Source: Candidatus Accumulibacter meliphilus
Lineage (GTDB): Bacteria; Pseudomonadota; Gammaproteobacteria; Burkholderiales; Rhodocyclaceae
Assembly (NCBI GenBank): GCA_003332265.1
Contig: QPGA01000003.1
Span: 1 to 41,190 of the forward strand
Reading direction: 5' to 3'
Length of the DNA stretch: 41,190 nt
Below the pieces are notes generated by a model, which saw only the letters and a list, made by a program, of their open reading frames with translations, did not search any database and was not told where the DNA came from. The translations under genes and the position numbers were made by a program. Of this stretch, positions 9,734 through 17,996 are shown in pieces. Numbering within the stretch: position 1 is the stretch's first letter; each line of letters opens with the position of its first letter.

Positions 9734-10360
9734 CTACTTGAGCGCCGGATTGAGCGTGTAGGTGCCGGTCAGGCTGGCCTGCGCCAGGACGTGTCCCTGC
9801 ATCGCCGCCCGCAGTTGCTGGCCGGTCAGCCGGCCTTCGGCATCGAGCTTGGCGACGTCGAGCGCAAAGACGGTAAACACATAGCGGTGGACAATCTCGT
9901 CGTTCCAGGGCGGGCAGGGGCCGTCATAGCCGTAGTAGTCGCCGCGCATGTCGTTGTCACCGGCAAACCAGTTGGTGTAATCGTTGATTCCCTGGCGTGC
10001 CTCGTGTGGCGCGTGCGGACCGGGTTTGCCGCGCGGCGTGACATCGCTGCAGAACTCGCCTTCCCTGATTTCGCCGAGGCTGGCCGGTAGATCGAGCAGC
10101 ACCCAGTGGAAGAAGTCGACGCGCGCCAGCGACGCTGGCACGCTGCGGTCCTCCTGATTGACGTCGTCACCCTGGCTCGGAACGTCGGGGTCATGACAGA
10201 TGATGGCGAAGGACTGGGTGCCGCCCGGGGCGCCGCTCCACGCCAGCTGCGGGTTGCGGTTGCTGCCCAGGCAGACATGGTGATCGGGATCGGCAATGCA
10301 GAAAGCGAAGTCACCCGGGATCTGCTGCCCGTCACTGAAACTACTGCTGCTCAATTCCAT
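9734..10360 (-). CDS. YbhB/YbcL-family (PEBP-like) protein
   Basis: This 208-residue protein is of the bacterial phosphatidylethanolamine-binding-protein-like family (YbhB/YbcL), whose molecular role is poorly known. The family core is visible: NPQLAWSGAPGGTQSFAIICHDPD, FFHWVLLDLPAS, then YYGYDGPCPPWNDEIVHRYVFTVFALD. The frame stays open upstream to 10456, but ATG 10360 has AGGAGA at the right distance and gives the family's usual N-terminus (MELSSSSFSDG). No signal peptide is seen, so it should be cytoplasmic. It starts 19 bp after murJ on the same strand and may be cotranscribed. Confidence 0.9.
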   Translation of the reverse strand: MELSSSSFSDGQQIPGDFAFCIADPDHHVCLGSNRNPQLAWSGAPGGTQSFAIICHDPDVPSQGDDVNQEDRSVPASLARVDFFHWVLLDLPASLGEIREGEFCSDVTPRGKPGPHAPHEARQGINDYTNWFAGDNDMRGDYYGYDGPCPPWNDEIVHRYVFTVFALDVAKLDAEGRLTGQQLRAAMQGHVLAQASLTGTYTLNPALK

Positions 10361-10379
10361 TGTTGGTTCTCCTGATTGA

Positions 10380-11918
10380 TTACTCGGCCGCGCTGCGTTT
10401 GAAGTCGCGCAGGCGAAAACCTGCGATCCATAGTGTAGCGAAATAGACGCCCGCACCGAAGCTTACGAGCATCGAAAGACGCAGCAGTCGTTGGCTGAGG
10501 GTCCAGCTCAACCAGGCACTTTCGTCGCCAACGGTGAACCATAGCGCCGCACCCATGCCGAGCATGGCCAGACCCAGACGAGCATAGAAGAGCAGCCAGC
10601 CCGGTTGTGGAACATAGATCGCGCTCTGCCGCAAGCCGCGGAAAAGCAGGCTGGCGTTGAGAATCGCCGCCAGGCTGATGGCCAGCGCCAGGCCGGCGTG
10701 CTGTAGCCAGCCGACCAGCAGCAGGTTCAAGAGCTGCGTGCTGCACAGTGAAATGATCGCGATCCTGACCGGCGTGCGCACGTTCTGGCGAGCGTAGAAA
10801 CCCGGCGCCAGGACTTTCACCAGGATCAGCCCGAGCAGGCCGATACTGTAGGCGAGCAGTGCGTTGCGGGTCATCAAGACGTCGTTGGCGGTGAACGCGC
10901 CGTGGTAAAACAGCGTCGTGATCAGTGGCACCGCCAGAATCGCCAGCGCCAGTGCCGCCGGCGCGGCGAGAAGAAAAGTTAGCCGCAGCCCCCAGTCGAG
11001 CAGTCGCGAGTAATCGTCGTGCTGTTGTGCGGCATGGTGACGCGATAGCGAAGGCAGCAGAATGGTGCCCAGGGCCGCGCCGAGCATCCCGGCCGGGAAC
11101 TCCATCAAGCGGTCGGCAAAGTACAGCCAGGAGACGCTGCCGGTGCCCAGGAAAGAAGCAAAAACGGTATTCAGCAGCAGGCTGACCTGGGCCACTGAAA
11201 CGCCCAGCAAGGCTGGCGCCATTAGGCGCATGATGCGTCGCACGCCCTCGTCGCGCAGCTTCAGGGAGAATCTTGGCAGCATGCCGATGCGCTTCAGCGC
11301 CGGGAGCTGGAAGGCCAGCTGCACGGCGCCGCCGAGGAGAACCGCCCAGGCCAGGGCCATGATCGGTGGCTCGAAGTACGGCGTGGCAAACAGCGCCATG
11401 GCAATCAAGGAGACGTTGAGCAGTACCGGCGTGAAAGCGGGCACGGCAAAGCGACTCCAGGTGTTGAGCACGCCGCCGGCGAGCGCGACCAGTGACATGA
11501 AGAGAATATAGGGGAAGGTAATGCGCGTCAGGCTGACGGTCAGGGCAAACTTTTCCGGGTCGTCGGCAAAGCCCGGTGCGGAGAGGTAGACGAGCAGCGA
11601 GGCGCCGGCCATGCCGAGCACGGTTACGACCAGGACGAGAAGAAAAAGAGTACTGCTGACACGATCCACCAGCAGCCGGGCTTCCTCGGGGCCGCGCTGG
11701 TTCCGGTATTCGCCGAGAATCGGCACAAAGGCTTGCGAGAAAGCGCCTTCGGCAAAAAGCCGGCGCAGCAGGTTGGGGAGCTTGAAAGCGACGAAGAAAG
11801 CGTCGGTGAGCAGGCCGGCACCGAAAGTACGGGCAATCACGAAGTCGCGCACGAAGCCGAGGATACGCGACAGCAGGGTCATGCTGCTGACGGTGGCGAG
11901 GGTCTTCAGGAGGTTCAT
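10380..11918 (-). CDS. murJ: Lipid II flippase MurJ
   Basis: MurJ flips lipid II across the inner membrane for peptidoglycan synthesis. The protein is 512 residues, with about 14 predicted hydrophobic helices spread over its length. The N-terminus is typical for the family: MNLLKTLATVSSMTLLSRILGFVRD, then DAFFVAFKLPNLLRRLFAEGAFSQAFVPIL. In many betaproteobacteria murJ lies next to rpsT; here the upstream 200 bp holds no rpsT. The frame is open further upstream, but the methionine chosen gives the conserved N-terminus. Confidence 0.96.
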   Translation of the reverse strand: MNLLKTLATVSSMTLLSRILGFVRDFVIARTFGAGLLTDAFFVAFKLPNLLRRLFAEGAFSQAFVPILGEYRNQRGPEEARLLVDRVSSTLFLLVLVVTVLGMAGASLLVYLSAPGFADDPEKFALTVSLTRITFPYILFMSLVALAGGVLNTWSRFAVPAFTPVLLNVSLIAMALFATPYFEPPIMALAWAVLLGGAVQLAFQLPALKRIGMLPRFSLKLRDEGVRRIMRLMAPALLGVSVAQVSLLLNTVFASFLGTGSVSWLYFADRLMEFPAGMLGAALGTILLPSLSRHHAAQQHDDYSRLLDWGLRLTFLLAAPAALALAILAVPLITTLFYHGAFTANDVLMTRNALLAYSIGLLGLILVKVLAPGFYARQNVRTPVRIAIISLCSTQLLNLLLVGWLQHAGLALAISLAAILNASLLFRGLRQSAIYVPQPGWLLFYARLGLAMLGMGAALWFTVGDESAWLSWTLSQRLLRLSMLVSFGAGVYFATLWIAGFRLRDFKRSAAE

Positions 11919-12116
11919 TGCGACTCCGGGCGGCGCCGCGCAGGCGCAAAGCCCGTCATCTTAGCGCTTGCGGGTCGGCAAGCAAACCGCCAGGAGGGTT
12001 TTTCAGGGCTTGTGCAGACAGAATGTACGGTGCTGCTTCAGCAAGCTCCCTTCAACGGCAAGCCGGGTTGCGAATTGCGTTGCGTTCTCGTTGGGCTCAG
12101 CGGAGCACGCAGTCAA

Positions 12117-13325
12117 CTACTTGCGCTTGTCTTTTGCTGCTGGCGGCTCCTTGCGCGCCTCTTTCGTCGCTTCGTAGCCGCTCAGTTCCATGAAACCGAC
12201 GCCGCTGTGCGAGCCGCTCAGCTTGATGGCCCCTTCCCAGTAAACGTTCAGCGTCGTCGTGCGCGCATCAAATTCGCTCGCTCGAATGACCGGATCCACC
12301 TGTAGCTGTACGCCCTTCGACGGAATCGAGAGGGTCCAGTCCAGCGGATAGCTCACTCCCGACGCCGGGCTCTTCCACCTGCCGCTGGAGCTGAGCCCAA
12401 TGTCGCCATCGCCGAGCGCGCTGATCGTGCCGTTCCTGGTGTAGGTTCCCATGCGTTGCACCGGTTTTCCCTGGCGATCGAAGAGTTCGAAGATCATGAT
12501 GTCGGCGCCATCGCTCAACTGCAGTGCAAACCAGTTCCAGCGCAGCTTAGCCGCTTCGAAGTCGCCCCATTGATGGTCGAACCACACTTCGCCGAGCACG
12601 GCTTTCTGCTCGCCGTGGAGGGTTAGCGTGCCTTGTACGCTCATGCGTGGGCGCGAGGTGTAATAGCTCTTGCCAGCGGCTGCGAAGTCGAGCAGGCCGG
12701 CGATAGGCGTTCCCGGAGCCTGGTGCAGGACTGGCGGGTTCTTGTCGACGAATTGCAGATCGAGCGAAAAATCCTTGCCGGCCATTTTCGCCAGGTGTCT
12801 TTCGCTGTTCCCTTGCAGCTGCCAGTTGCCGAAGCTGAAGTTGAAGCCATCGCGGCGCCCATCCGCAGGGTTTCCCGCAGTACGTGCCTGTTCGGTATAG
12901 CGCTTCTCGGTCTGATGGTCGAGCAGCGAGCCGTGGAATACGGTATGTGTCAGCGTTCCGCGGCGCAGGAAGCTGGCCAGATGAAAGGAATACTTTTCGC
13001 CGGAGTTGGTCTGCAGGTGGCCGCTGTAGTACCACCATTCGGTGAGCTTGTCGTGCACCGCGTCATCGGCCGGTAGCATCACCGGCAGCAAGTTGCCGGC
13101 TTTGGCGTTCGCGCTTGCCGCAGCCGCTGCCTGGCCAGCCGCGCCAGTCACTACTGGTCGCGGCGCCGCGGGCATGACAAGCGTCCAGGCGACGACCGCA
13201 AGAAGGGCCAGCCAGCCGGCAATGACCAGCCATCGATAGCGCCGGAACCAGCGTGCCGAGCCGGCTTGGGCTTTGCCACGACTGTGGCGTCGGCTGTCAT
13301 AGGAGCTACTCATTTGCGTGCGCAT
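12117..13325 (-). CDS. CrtC/AttH-like lipocalin-fold protein, membrane anchored
   Basis: The protein (about 402 residues) resembles the carotenoid 1,2-hydratase/AttH-like family: a WWYYSGHL motif near residue 95, then FHLASFLRRG, VWFDHQWGDFE and WNWFALQLSDGADIMIFELFD. A basic N-terminus followed by one hydrophobic helix (about 33-51) suggests an inner-membrane anchor with a periplasmic body. The start is uncertain. ATG 13325 has AGGGG nine bases upstream; ATG 13313 overlaps the stop of the preceding hydrolase gene. It ends a tight acp-hydrolase-hydrolase run, so a role in modifying a lipid or isoprenoid in that pathway is possible but only inferred. No carotenoid genes are nearby. Confidence 0.75.
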   Translation of the reverse strand: MRTQMSSSYDSRRHSRGKAQAGSARWFRRYRWLVIAGWLALLAVVAWTLVMPAAPRPVVTGAAGQAAAAASANAKAGNLLPVMLPADDAVHDKLTEWWYYSGHLQTNSGEKYSFHLASFLRRGTLTHTVFHGSLLDHQTEKRYTEQARTAGNPADGRRDGFNFSFGNWQLQGNSERHLAKMAGKDFSLDLQFVDKNPPVLHQAPGTPIAGLLDFAAAGKSYYTSRPRMSVQGTLTLHGEQKAVLGEVWFDHQWGDFEAAKLRWNWFALQLSDGADIMIFELFDRQGKPVQRMGTYTRNGTISALGDGDIGLSSSGRWKSPASGVSYPLDWTLSIPSKGVQLQVDPVIRASEFDARTTTLNVYWEGAIKLSGSHSGVGFMELSGYEATKEARKEPPAAKDKRK

Positions 13326-14250
13326 CCGAAAAATCCCCTGCTGTTGTTTGCGGGCCGGCTTCAACAACGCCCTTCAGGTGCTTGTCAAGCCAGGCCAGCG
13401 TCGCCTCCTCGACCAGTGCGCGTTGCGCCCGCGAGGAGAAAGTGTGATCGGCATCGGCAATATCGACGCGGCGTACCTTGGTCGCGTCAGCGAGGCCTGA
13501 CCAGGCCGGGTCGGTGGCAGAAAACTCGATAAACTCCTTGGCGGTATAGTCCTGCCCGCTGAGGATCAGTAGCAGCTCGCCGGGAAACTCCCGCCAGCCG
13601 GCCGCCATGCGATCCTGGAAGCCGCGCTTTTCCGAAGCCTCGCCGGGTGCACGCGAACGCCGCGCCAGGCGCGCGCTAGCGAGCAGGGAAGCTAACGCTT
13701 TCATGACTTCCATTCGGCCGCTGAGCAGTTTTCGCCAGAACTCGCCTTGCAGCAGGCGCTGGCCGTAGTAATGCTTGATGTGCGTCTGCGCCAGGCTGAC
13801 TTCCGAGCGTACCCAGGGGTTGAGCAAGGTCAGGCCGGCTATCCGCGGGTCATGGCTGGCTTCGACGTAGAGCAGGGCGGCCGAGGCGGCGTCACAAAGG
13901 CCCCAGAGAACGAGGCGCTGCACTGTTGGGCAGTTGCGCTGGAAAGCTTCGATGGCCGCTGCGATGTCCGTCGACAGGTCTTCGAAGCCACGCATGCTGC
14001 CGCCGGCGTCACCCATGCCGCGGTGGTCGAAGCGCATCGTCGGATAACCGGCGCTGGCGAGACGCCTGGAGAGGAGCAGGAACTGGCGGTGACTTCCGAC
14101 CCGGTACTGAGGACCGCCGACGATGATCAGCACGCCGCAGCGGCCAGTAGCCTGAGCGCTGGCGGAGTGGACAGCCTGTGGCCAGGCAATGATCGCCGAC
14201 AGGTCTTCGCCGGCACAAGGGAAGAGCAGGGCTTGTTCGACGATGTTCAT
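13306..14250 (-). CDS. Exosortase A system-associated alpha/beta hydrolase, type 1
   Basis: This 314-residue alpha/beta hydrolase resembles the hydrolase-1 family found beside exosortase A/PEP-CTERM exopolysaccharide loci. It has LIIVGGPQYRVGSHRQF near the N-terminus, then TMRFDHRGMGDAGG and the putative nucleophile elbow LWGLCDAASAALLY. In the elbow the usual serine is replaced by cysteine (G-L-C-D-A). The C-terminal catalytic histidine is in ADHTFSSRAQR. ATG 14250 overlaps the stop of the upstream hydrolase (ATGA); a longer in-frame start is less likely. The natural substrate is unknown. Confidence 0.82.
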   Translation of the reverse strand: MNIVEQALLFPCAGEDLSAIIAWPQAVHSASAQATGRCGVLIIVGGPQYRVGSHRQFLLLSRRLASAGYPTMRFDHRGMGDAGGSMRGFEDLSTDIAAAIEAFQRNCPTVQRLVLWGLCDAASAALLYVEASHDPRIAGLTLLNPWVRSEVSLAQTHIKHYYGQRLLQGEFWRKLLSGRMEVMKALASLLASARLARRSRAPGEASEKRGFQDRMAAGWREFPGELLLILSGQDYTAKEFIEFSATDPAWSGLADATKVRRVDIADADHTFSSRAQRALVEEATLAWLDKHLKGVVEAGPQTTAGDFSDAHANE

Positions 14251-15068
14251 GCCGGAACCGCTTCGGAGAGGGCGCGCAGGCTGGCTTCGAGCAGCGCCGG
14301 ACACTCACTGATCTCGGTCGTCTGCCAGAAGGCGGGACCACTCACTGCCGTGCCGCGCGCTTCCTGCCCGGCTGCTTGCCACTGCGTGAGCCGTGCCGTG
14401 GCGGCTGGTGACAGGCTGGCATCGGCTCGACCGGAGATCTCGATCCACTCGACGCGGCCCGAGCGGTGCGGCAGCAGCAGGTCCGCCTGTTCGAGACCCT
14501 GCGCCAGCGCTGGGGCGAGCAGATAGCCGGCGATCTCGATGGCGTCTCCCTGCCGGAGCTGGCCACGCAGGCGCTCCATGACGCCTTTGCCATCGCTGGC
14601 GAGTATTTCGGAGGCCACTTTCAGGCGCAGGAACTGCTGCAGAAATTGCTTGCCCGAGACAACCGGCTGCCAGAACAGCAGATTGACCGGCCCTTGCATG
14701 CGGTGTGCCGCTTCGTTGATCAGCAGGCAGCCGCTGCGCAGGCCCCATAACCACAGCGCGGCAGTCGTTCGCTCCTGCAGCCAGGCGCTGGCGAGTTTTA
14801 CGTCGGCCAGCCATGCCTCCCAGGTGGCGTCACCGAAATCACCCGAACTGTCGCCGCAGCCGAGCAGGTCGATCTGCAGGACTATGTAGCCGGCACTGGC
14901 CATCGCCCTGGCCTGCAAGGCCGCCATGCGCCGTGACTTGTTGAGTTCCTCGCCGAAGGGATGCACGTAGACCACCGCACCACGAGGTTTCTCCGCCGGC
15001 TCTGGCGAGTAGAGCAGCACCAAGCGCTGGCCGACGCTGCTGGGCAGAAAGAAGGCTTCGCGGCGCAT
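14247..15068 (-). CDS. Exosortase A system-associated alpha/beta hydrolase, type 2
   Basis: This 273-residue alpha/beta-hydrolase-like protein matches the hydrolase-2 family that co-occurs with hydrolase 1. Visible motifs are GAVVYVHPFGEELNKSRRM (about 30-48), IDLLGCGDSSGDFGDATWEAW and the elbow-like LWGLRSGCLL. The elbow lacks a classical serine nucleophile, as is usual in this family, so catalysis may be atypical. It lies 11 bp after the acyl carrier protein gene and overlaps the next hydrolase by 4 bp. Acyl transfer or thioester chemistry with the adjacent carrier protein is a reasonable inference. Confidence 0.82.
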   Translation of the reverse strand: MRREAFFLPSSVGQRLVLLYSPEPAEKPRGAVVYVHPFGEELNKSRRMAALQARAMASAGYIVLQIDLLGCGDSSGDFGDATWEAWLADVKLASAWLQERTTAALWLWGLRSGCLLINEAAHRMQGPVNLLFWQPVVSGKQFLQQFLRLKVASEILASDGKGVMERLRGQLRQGDAIEIAGYLLAPALAQGLEQADLLLPHRSGRVEWIEISGRADASLSPAATARLTQWQAAGQEARGTAVSGPAFWQTTEISECPALLEASLRALSEAVPA

Positions 15069-15079
15069 GGTCGGTGTGC

Positions 15080-15331
15080 TCAGACGCCCAGCTTGGCGTG
15101 CACGAAGTTCAGCAGCGTGCCGAGCGACGCAAAGACCGTGCCGTCGATTTCGTCGTCGTCCACGACAAAGCCAAAACGTTCTTCCAGAGTCGTGATCAGT
15201 GCCACCACGGCCATCGAATCCAGTTCCGGGATGGCGCCGAGCAGTGGCGTTTCCAGCGAAAAGGTGCTGGCGCGGCCCTTGAGGCTCAAAACCTCGTCAA
15301 GCACCGCGACCACTTCGTCTTTGATGTTCAT
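15080..15331 (-). CDS. Acyl carrier protein, exosortase-associated
   Basis: This 83-residue carrier protein has the phosphopantetheine attachment serine at Ser39 in PELDSMAVV. The surrounding helix (MAVVALITTLEERFGFVVDD) is typical. It differs from housekeeping AcpP in sequence (LDSM rather than DSLD) and context. It leads the acp-hydrolase 2-hydrolase 1-CrtC-like run. The start has CAGGAGAG six bases upstream. No holo-ACP synthase, acyl-CoA ligase or exosortase gene is present in this window, so this looks like a detached piece of the exosortase-A gene set. Confidence 0.85.
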   Translation of the reverse strand: MNIKDEVVAVLDEVLSLKGRASTFSLETPLLGAIPELDSMAVVALITTLEERFGFVVDDDEIDGTVFASLGTLLNFVHAKLGV

Positions 15332-15668
15332 AGTCTCTCCTGTAGCGCGACCGCTGCCGCATTCAACATTCAATGTTTCAGATTCAGTGTTTCAGCTTCC
15401 GTGTTTCGTGCTGCGCGTTTGGCCAGCCGAGCAGGCGCTGCTCAATTGAGCAGCGATTATAGCGAGTCGCTTAACGACTCTCCGTGTGAAAGGTCACGGG
15501 GCGGGGCACAAGCGCTGGAGCGCTGCCCGGGCGAGTTTCGCGTGTTCCCCTGCGGTCAGCCCTTGCTGGTCGGCTTGGTGGATGAGAAACTGGCGCGCAT
15601 CGCCAAGCAATCAGGCTTGGCCGCGGCCGCGCCAGCCGGCAGCCCCGACCCGTTTCCTGGAGTAAAAA
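15332..15668. other. Divergent intergenic region with tandem repeat and palindromes
   Basis: These 337 bp between divergent acp and rfaE2 hold no credible gene. They contain three copies of a 14-bp tandem repeat (15368-15409: ATTCAATGTTTCAG and two variants). An 18-bp perfect palindrome GCTGCTCAATTGAGCAGC lies at 15437-15454. A GAGTCG/CGACTC hairpin follows at 15464-15480. A TATAGC box between the last two (about 15458-15463) could be a -10. Operator function is possible but unproven. Confidence 0.6.
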
Positions 15669-16196
15669 ATGAGCGACTCGACCTTGCCGACGGCCACTGC
15701 AGCGGCCGCAGCCACGGCACTCCCGGCCTTCGAAAGCAAGATCGCTGCTCCAGATGAGCTGGCCGAGCGCCTCGCCGCTGTGCCGCGGCCCTTGGTGTTC
15801 ACAAATGGCTGCTTCGACATCGTGCATCGCGGACATGTGACGCTTCTCGCCCAGGCACGTGTCCTCGGAGCGGCGCTGCTGGTGGCGGTCAACTCGGATG
15901 CCTCGGTCAAGCGCCTTGGCAAAGGGGACGAGCGGCCGGTGAATGCTTTGGCGGATCGGCTGGCGGTCATCGCGGCGCTGGACTCGGTGACCCTGGTGAC
16001 CTGGTTTGACGAGGATACGCCGCTGCAGCGCATCCTCGATTGCCGACCCGAGGTGCTCGTCAAGGGCGGCGACTGGCCGCTCGAGAAAATCGTCGGCAAC
16101 CGCGAAGTGCGCGCTTGCGGGGGGCGCGTCCTGTCTTTGCCGTTCATCCATCAGACTTCCACCAGCGCACTGCTCGATAAGATCCGTCGCCTTTAA
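15669..16196 (+). CDS. rfaE2: D-glycero-beta-D-manno-heptose 1-phosphate adenylyltransferase
   Basis: This enzyme makes ADP-heptose for the LPS inner core. The 175-residue protein is the stand-alone nucleotidyltransferase half (RfaE2/HldC type), not fused to the kinase. It has LVFTNGCFDIVHRGHVTLLAQA (HxGH motif HRGH, about residues 56-59), then VAVNSDASVKRLGKG, RPEVLVKGGDW and the C-terminal HQTSTSALLDKI. The first ~25 residues are an Ala/Thr-rich extension. The stop codon TAA (16194-16196) is the first three bases of dispersed repeat copy 2. Confidence 0.94.
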   Translation: MSDSTLPTATAAAAATALPAFESKIAAPDELAERLAAVPRPLVFTNGCFDIVHRGHVTLLAQARVLGAALLVAVNSDASVKRLGKGDERPVNALADRLAVIAALDSVTLVTWFDEDTPLQRILDCRPEVLVKGGDWPLEKIVGNREVRACGGRVLSLPFIHQTSTSALLDKIRRL

Positions 16197-16319
16197 TGTG
16201 AAAGTCGCGCAAGCGACTCACGAATCTTCCTTCTCCCCTCGTGGGAGAAGGGTCGGGGAAGAGGGGGAAACGGTCATGACTTTCATGATTTGGGGTGTCT
16301 CCATGTGTCATGACCGTTA
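16194..16319 (+). repeat. Dispersed three-hairpin repeat, copy 2
   Basis: This 126-bp copy best shows the architecture. Stem 1 is AGTCGCGCAAGCGACT (16203-16218). Stem 2 is CCTTCTCCC/GGGAGAAGG (16229-16251). Stem 3 is CGGTCATGAC (16271-16280) pairing with GTCATGACCG (16307-16316). The left TAA is the stop codon of rfaE2. The right-hand TTA is shared with the start of a further truncated copy. Confidence 0.92.
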
Positions 16320-16335
16320 ATGTGAAAGTCGCGCA
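16318..16335 (+). repeat. Truncated 5' fragment of the dispersed repeat
   Basis: TAATGTGAAAGTCGCGC is repeated immediately after copy 2, sharing the junction TTAA, and then diverges. It looks like the remnant of a tandem second unit inserted into, or deleted next to, the first. Confidence 0.75.
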
Positions 16336-16351
16336 CCAGGGACTTTGCCGA

Positions 16352-16735
16352 CTACTTGCGTTTCAGCAGATCCTTGAGGTTGGCAAAGGGCTGGCCGGTC
16401 GCTACGGCCCTGGTTTTCGCGCCGGATGAATCGATCCCGGCCTGACGTGCGGCGTCGGCGTCGAGTTGTCGCGAGTGCTCGTTGTCGTGACAGTACAGGC
16501 ATAACAATTCCCAGTTGCTGCCGTCGCCGGGGTTGTTGTCGTGGTTGTGGTCGCGGTGGTGGACCGTCAGTTCGCGCAGGTTTTGGTGGCTGAATTCACG
16601 ACTGCAGCGTCCGCAGATCCAGGGGTAAATTTTAAGCGCCCGTTCGCGATAACCCTCCTCGCGGCTCTGACGATTGCGTACCGCGTCGGCGATCAGACGA
16701 TCGGTGTGCGCGCTCTTGCTATTGTCGTTGGCCAT
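16352..16735 (-). CDS. HNH endonuclease of the YajD type
   Basis: This 127-residue protein has an HNH zinc-finger nuclease core: YPWICGRCSREF (CxxC), LTVHHRDHNHDNNPGDGSNWELLCLYCHDNEH (HH, N and a second CxxC). It resembles the small YajD family of uncertain biological role. ATG 16735 (MANDNSK) is preferred over an upstream in-frame start because GGGGGA precedes it. It is convergent with rfaE2, with repeat copy 2 between. No methyltransferase or restriction partner is adjacent. Confidence 0.85.
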   Translation of the reverse strand: MANDNSKSAHTDRLIADAVRNRQSREEGYRERALKIYPWICGRCSREFSHQNLRELTVHHRDHNHDNNPGDGSNWELLCLYCHDNEHSRQLDADAARQAGIDSSGAKTRAVATGQPFANLKDLLKRK

Positions 16736-16795
16736 TTTCTGGATCCCCCTGATGGAATGAATGTGGTCGTTGGCGGCGGGCACTTCTTGCTGCCG

Positions 16796-17962
16796 CTAGG
16801 TGCGTACGGCGATCAATGGGACGCGCATCTCGCTGCTGCTGGTGCCGCCGTGCACGCCGAGCATGGTGTAGCGCTTTTCGCCAGGCAGCCAGTCCTTGAT
16901 CGTCCAGTTGTCCTTCATCAGCAAGGTGTAGTCGCCAACTCGCGACGCCAGGGTGCGATGGTAGGGCGGCGGCCCGAACCAGCCGGCGGCGATCAGCTGT
17001 TCGCTAGCGTAGAGGTGGCAGGCGCGACCGAGATGGCGGCGGACGTAGGTTTCAAAAGCCGGCCGCTTGGCCTCGGCAACGTAGCAATAGGCGACGCGGC
17101 GCTCGCCGCATAGCGGCCGTTGCAGGAGCGCGGCCAGTTGCGGATGGTCGTCGACGTCGATCACCCGGCGGCCCGGCGAATCGATGAAACCATGGTCGGC
17201 GGTGACCAGCAGCCAGGTATTGCTGCCGCGCAGCCGCCGCCGCAGCTCGCCGAAATGGGCATCAAACGCAGCCAGCGTCTGCTGTGCCTGGCGGCTGTCG
17301 GTTCCGTAACGGTGCGAGTGGGAATCGAGATCGGGATAGTAGGCATAAATGTAGCGCGGCTTGAGCTTTTCCTGAGTCAGCTCGCTGATGCTGGCGAAGA
17401 TTTCGGGCAAGGAGCGATAGGCGATGCTCTGCGCACCGCGCGAGTGCCAGGTGTTGAAGGCGCTGCTGGCAATACTTTGTGGCGCAATCACCCAGGATTC
17501 CCGGTTCAGCGTCTGAAACAGCGACTGATGTTCGAAAAGTCGTGGCGGTAGCTGCTCGGGCGGGGCAAGCAACGGCCCACTGCGGGGAGTCAGCGGCAGG
17601 ATGGCCAGCGTCTGGTCGATCTCGTCGAGATGCATGTGCCAGCCGGTCAGTCCGTGCTGCGCCGGAGCCAGGCCAGTCATGAAAGTGGTGATCGCGCTGG
17701 CGGTCGTCGACGGGAAAACCGAGGTCATACTGCCCAGCTGGTGGTCTTGCAGATGCAGCTTGGCGGCGTGCCGGCTCAAGGTCCGCTGGCCGAGTCCGTC
17801 GACGACCATCAGCACGATATGCCGTGCACGGGCCAGTTGCGCTGCCGACAGCAAGGCCAGCGGCGGGTAGTCGCAGCGCCTGCTGCCGCAGGCCGTGGCG
17901 ATACTCTGCATCAGATTGACGATGCTGCCGCCGCTGTAGTCGGGGAGTAGGATCGAGCTCAT
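16796..17962 (-). CDS. Alkaline-phosphatase-superfamily phosphodiesterase/nucleotide pyrophosphatase-like protein
   Basis: This 388-residue protein has the metal-site pattern of type I phosphodiesterases: VLMVVDGLGQ (first Asp), FPSTTASAITTFMTGLAPAQHG (nucleophile Thr), YYPDLDSHSHRYG and LVTADHGFID (His/Asp ligands). No signal peptide is obvious, so it appears cytoplasmic. The substrate cannot be read from sequence. It lies 34 bp after phaC on the same strand and could be in the same transcript. Confidence 0.85.
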   Translation of the reverse strand: MSSILLPDYSGGSIVNLMQSIATACGSRRCDYPPLALLSAAQLARARHIVLMVVDGLGQRTLSRHAAKLHLQDHQLGSMTSVFPSTTASAITTFMTGLAPAQHGLTGWHMHLDEIDQTLAILPLTPRSGPLLAPPEQLPPRLFEHQSLFQTLNRESWVIAPQSIASSAFNTWHSRGAQSIAYRSLPEIFASISELTQEKLKPRYIYAYYPDLDSHSHRYGTDSRQAQQTLAAFDAHFGELRRRLRGSNTWLLVTADHGFIDSPGRRVIDVDDHPQLAALLQRPLCGERRVAYCYVAEAKRPAFETYVRRHLGRACHLYASEQLIAAGWFGPPPYHRTLASRVGDYTLLMKDNWTIKDWLPGEKRYTMLGVHGGTSSSEMRVPLIAVRT

Positions 17963-17996
17963 CAGGCAGGTGTTTGATCAAGCAGCGGCAGGCTGC

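Noticed and set aside
10351-11949. 532-codon minus-strand frame over murJ
   Set aside because: Same strand but a different frame from murJ; only the murJ frame encodes recognisable membrane helices and motifs.
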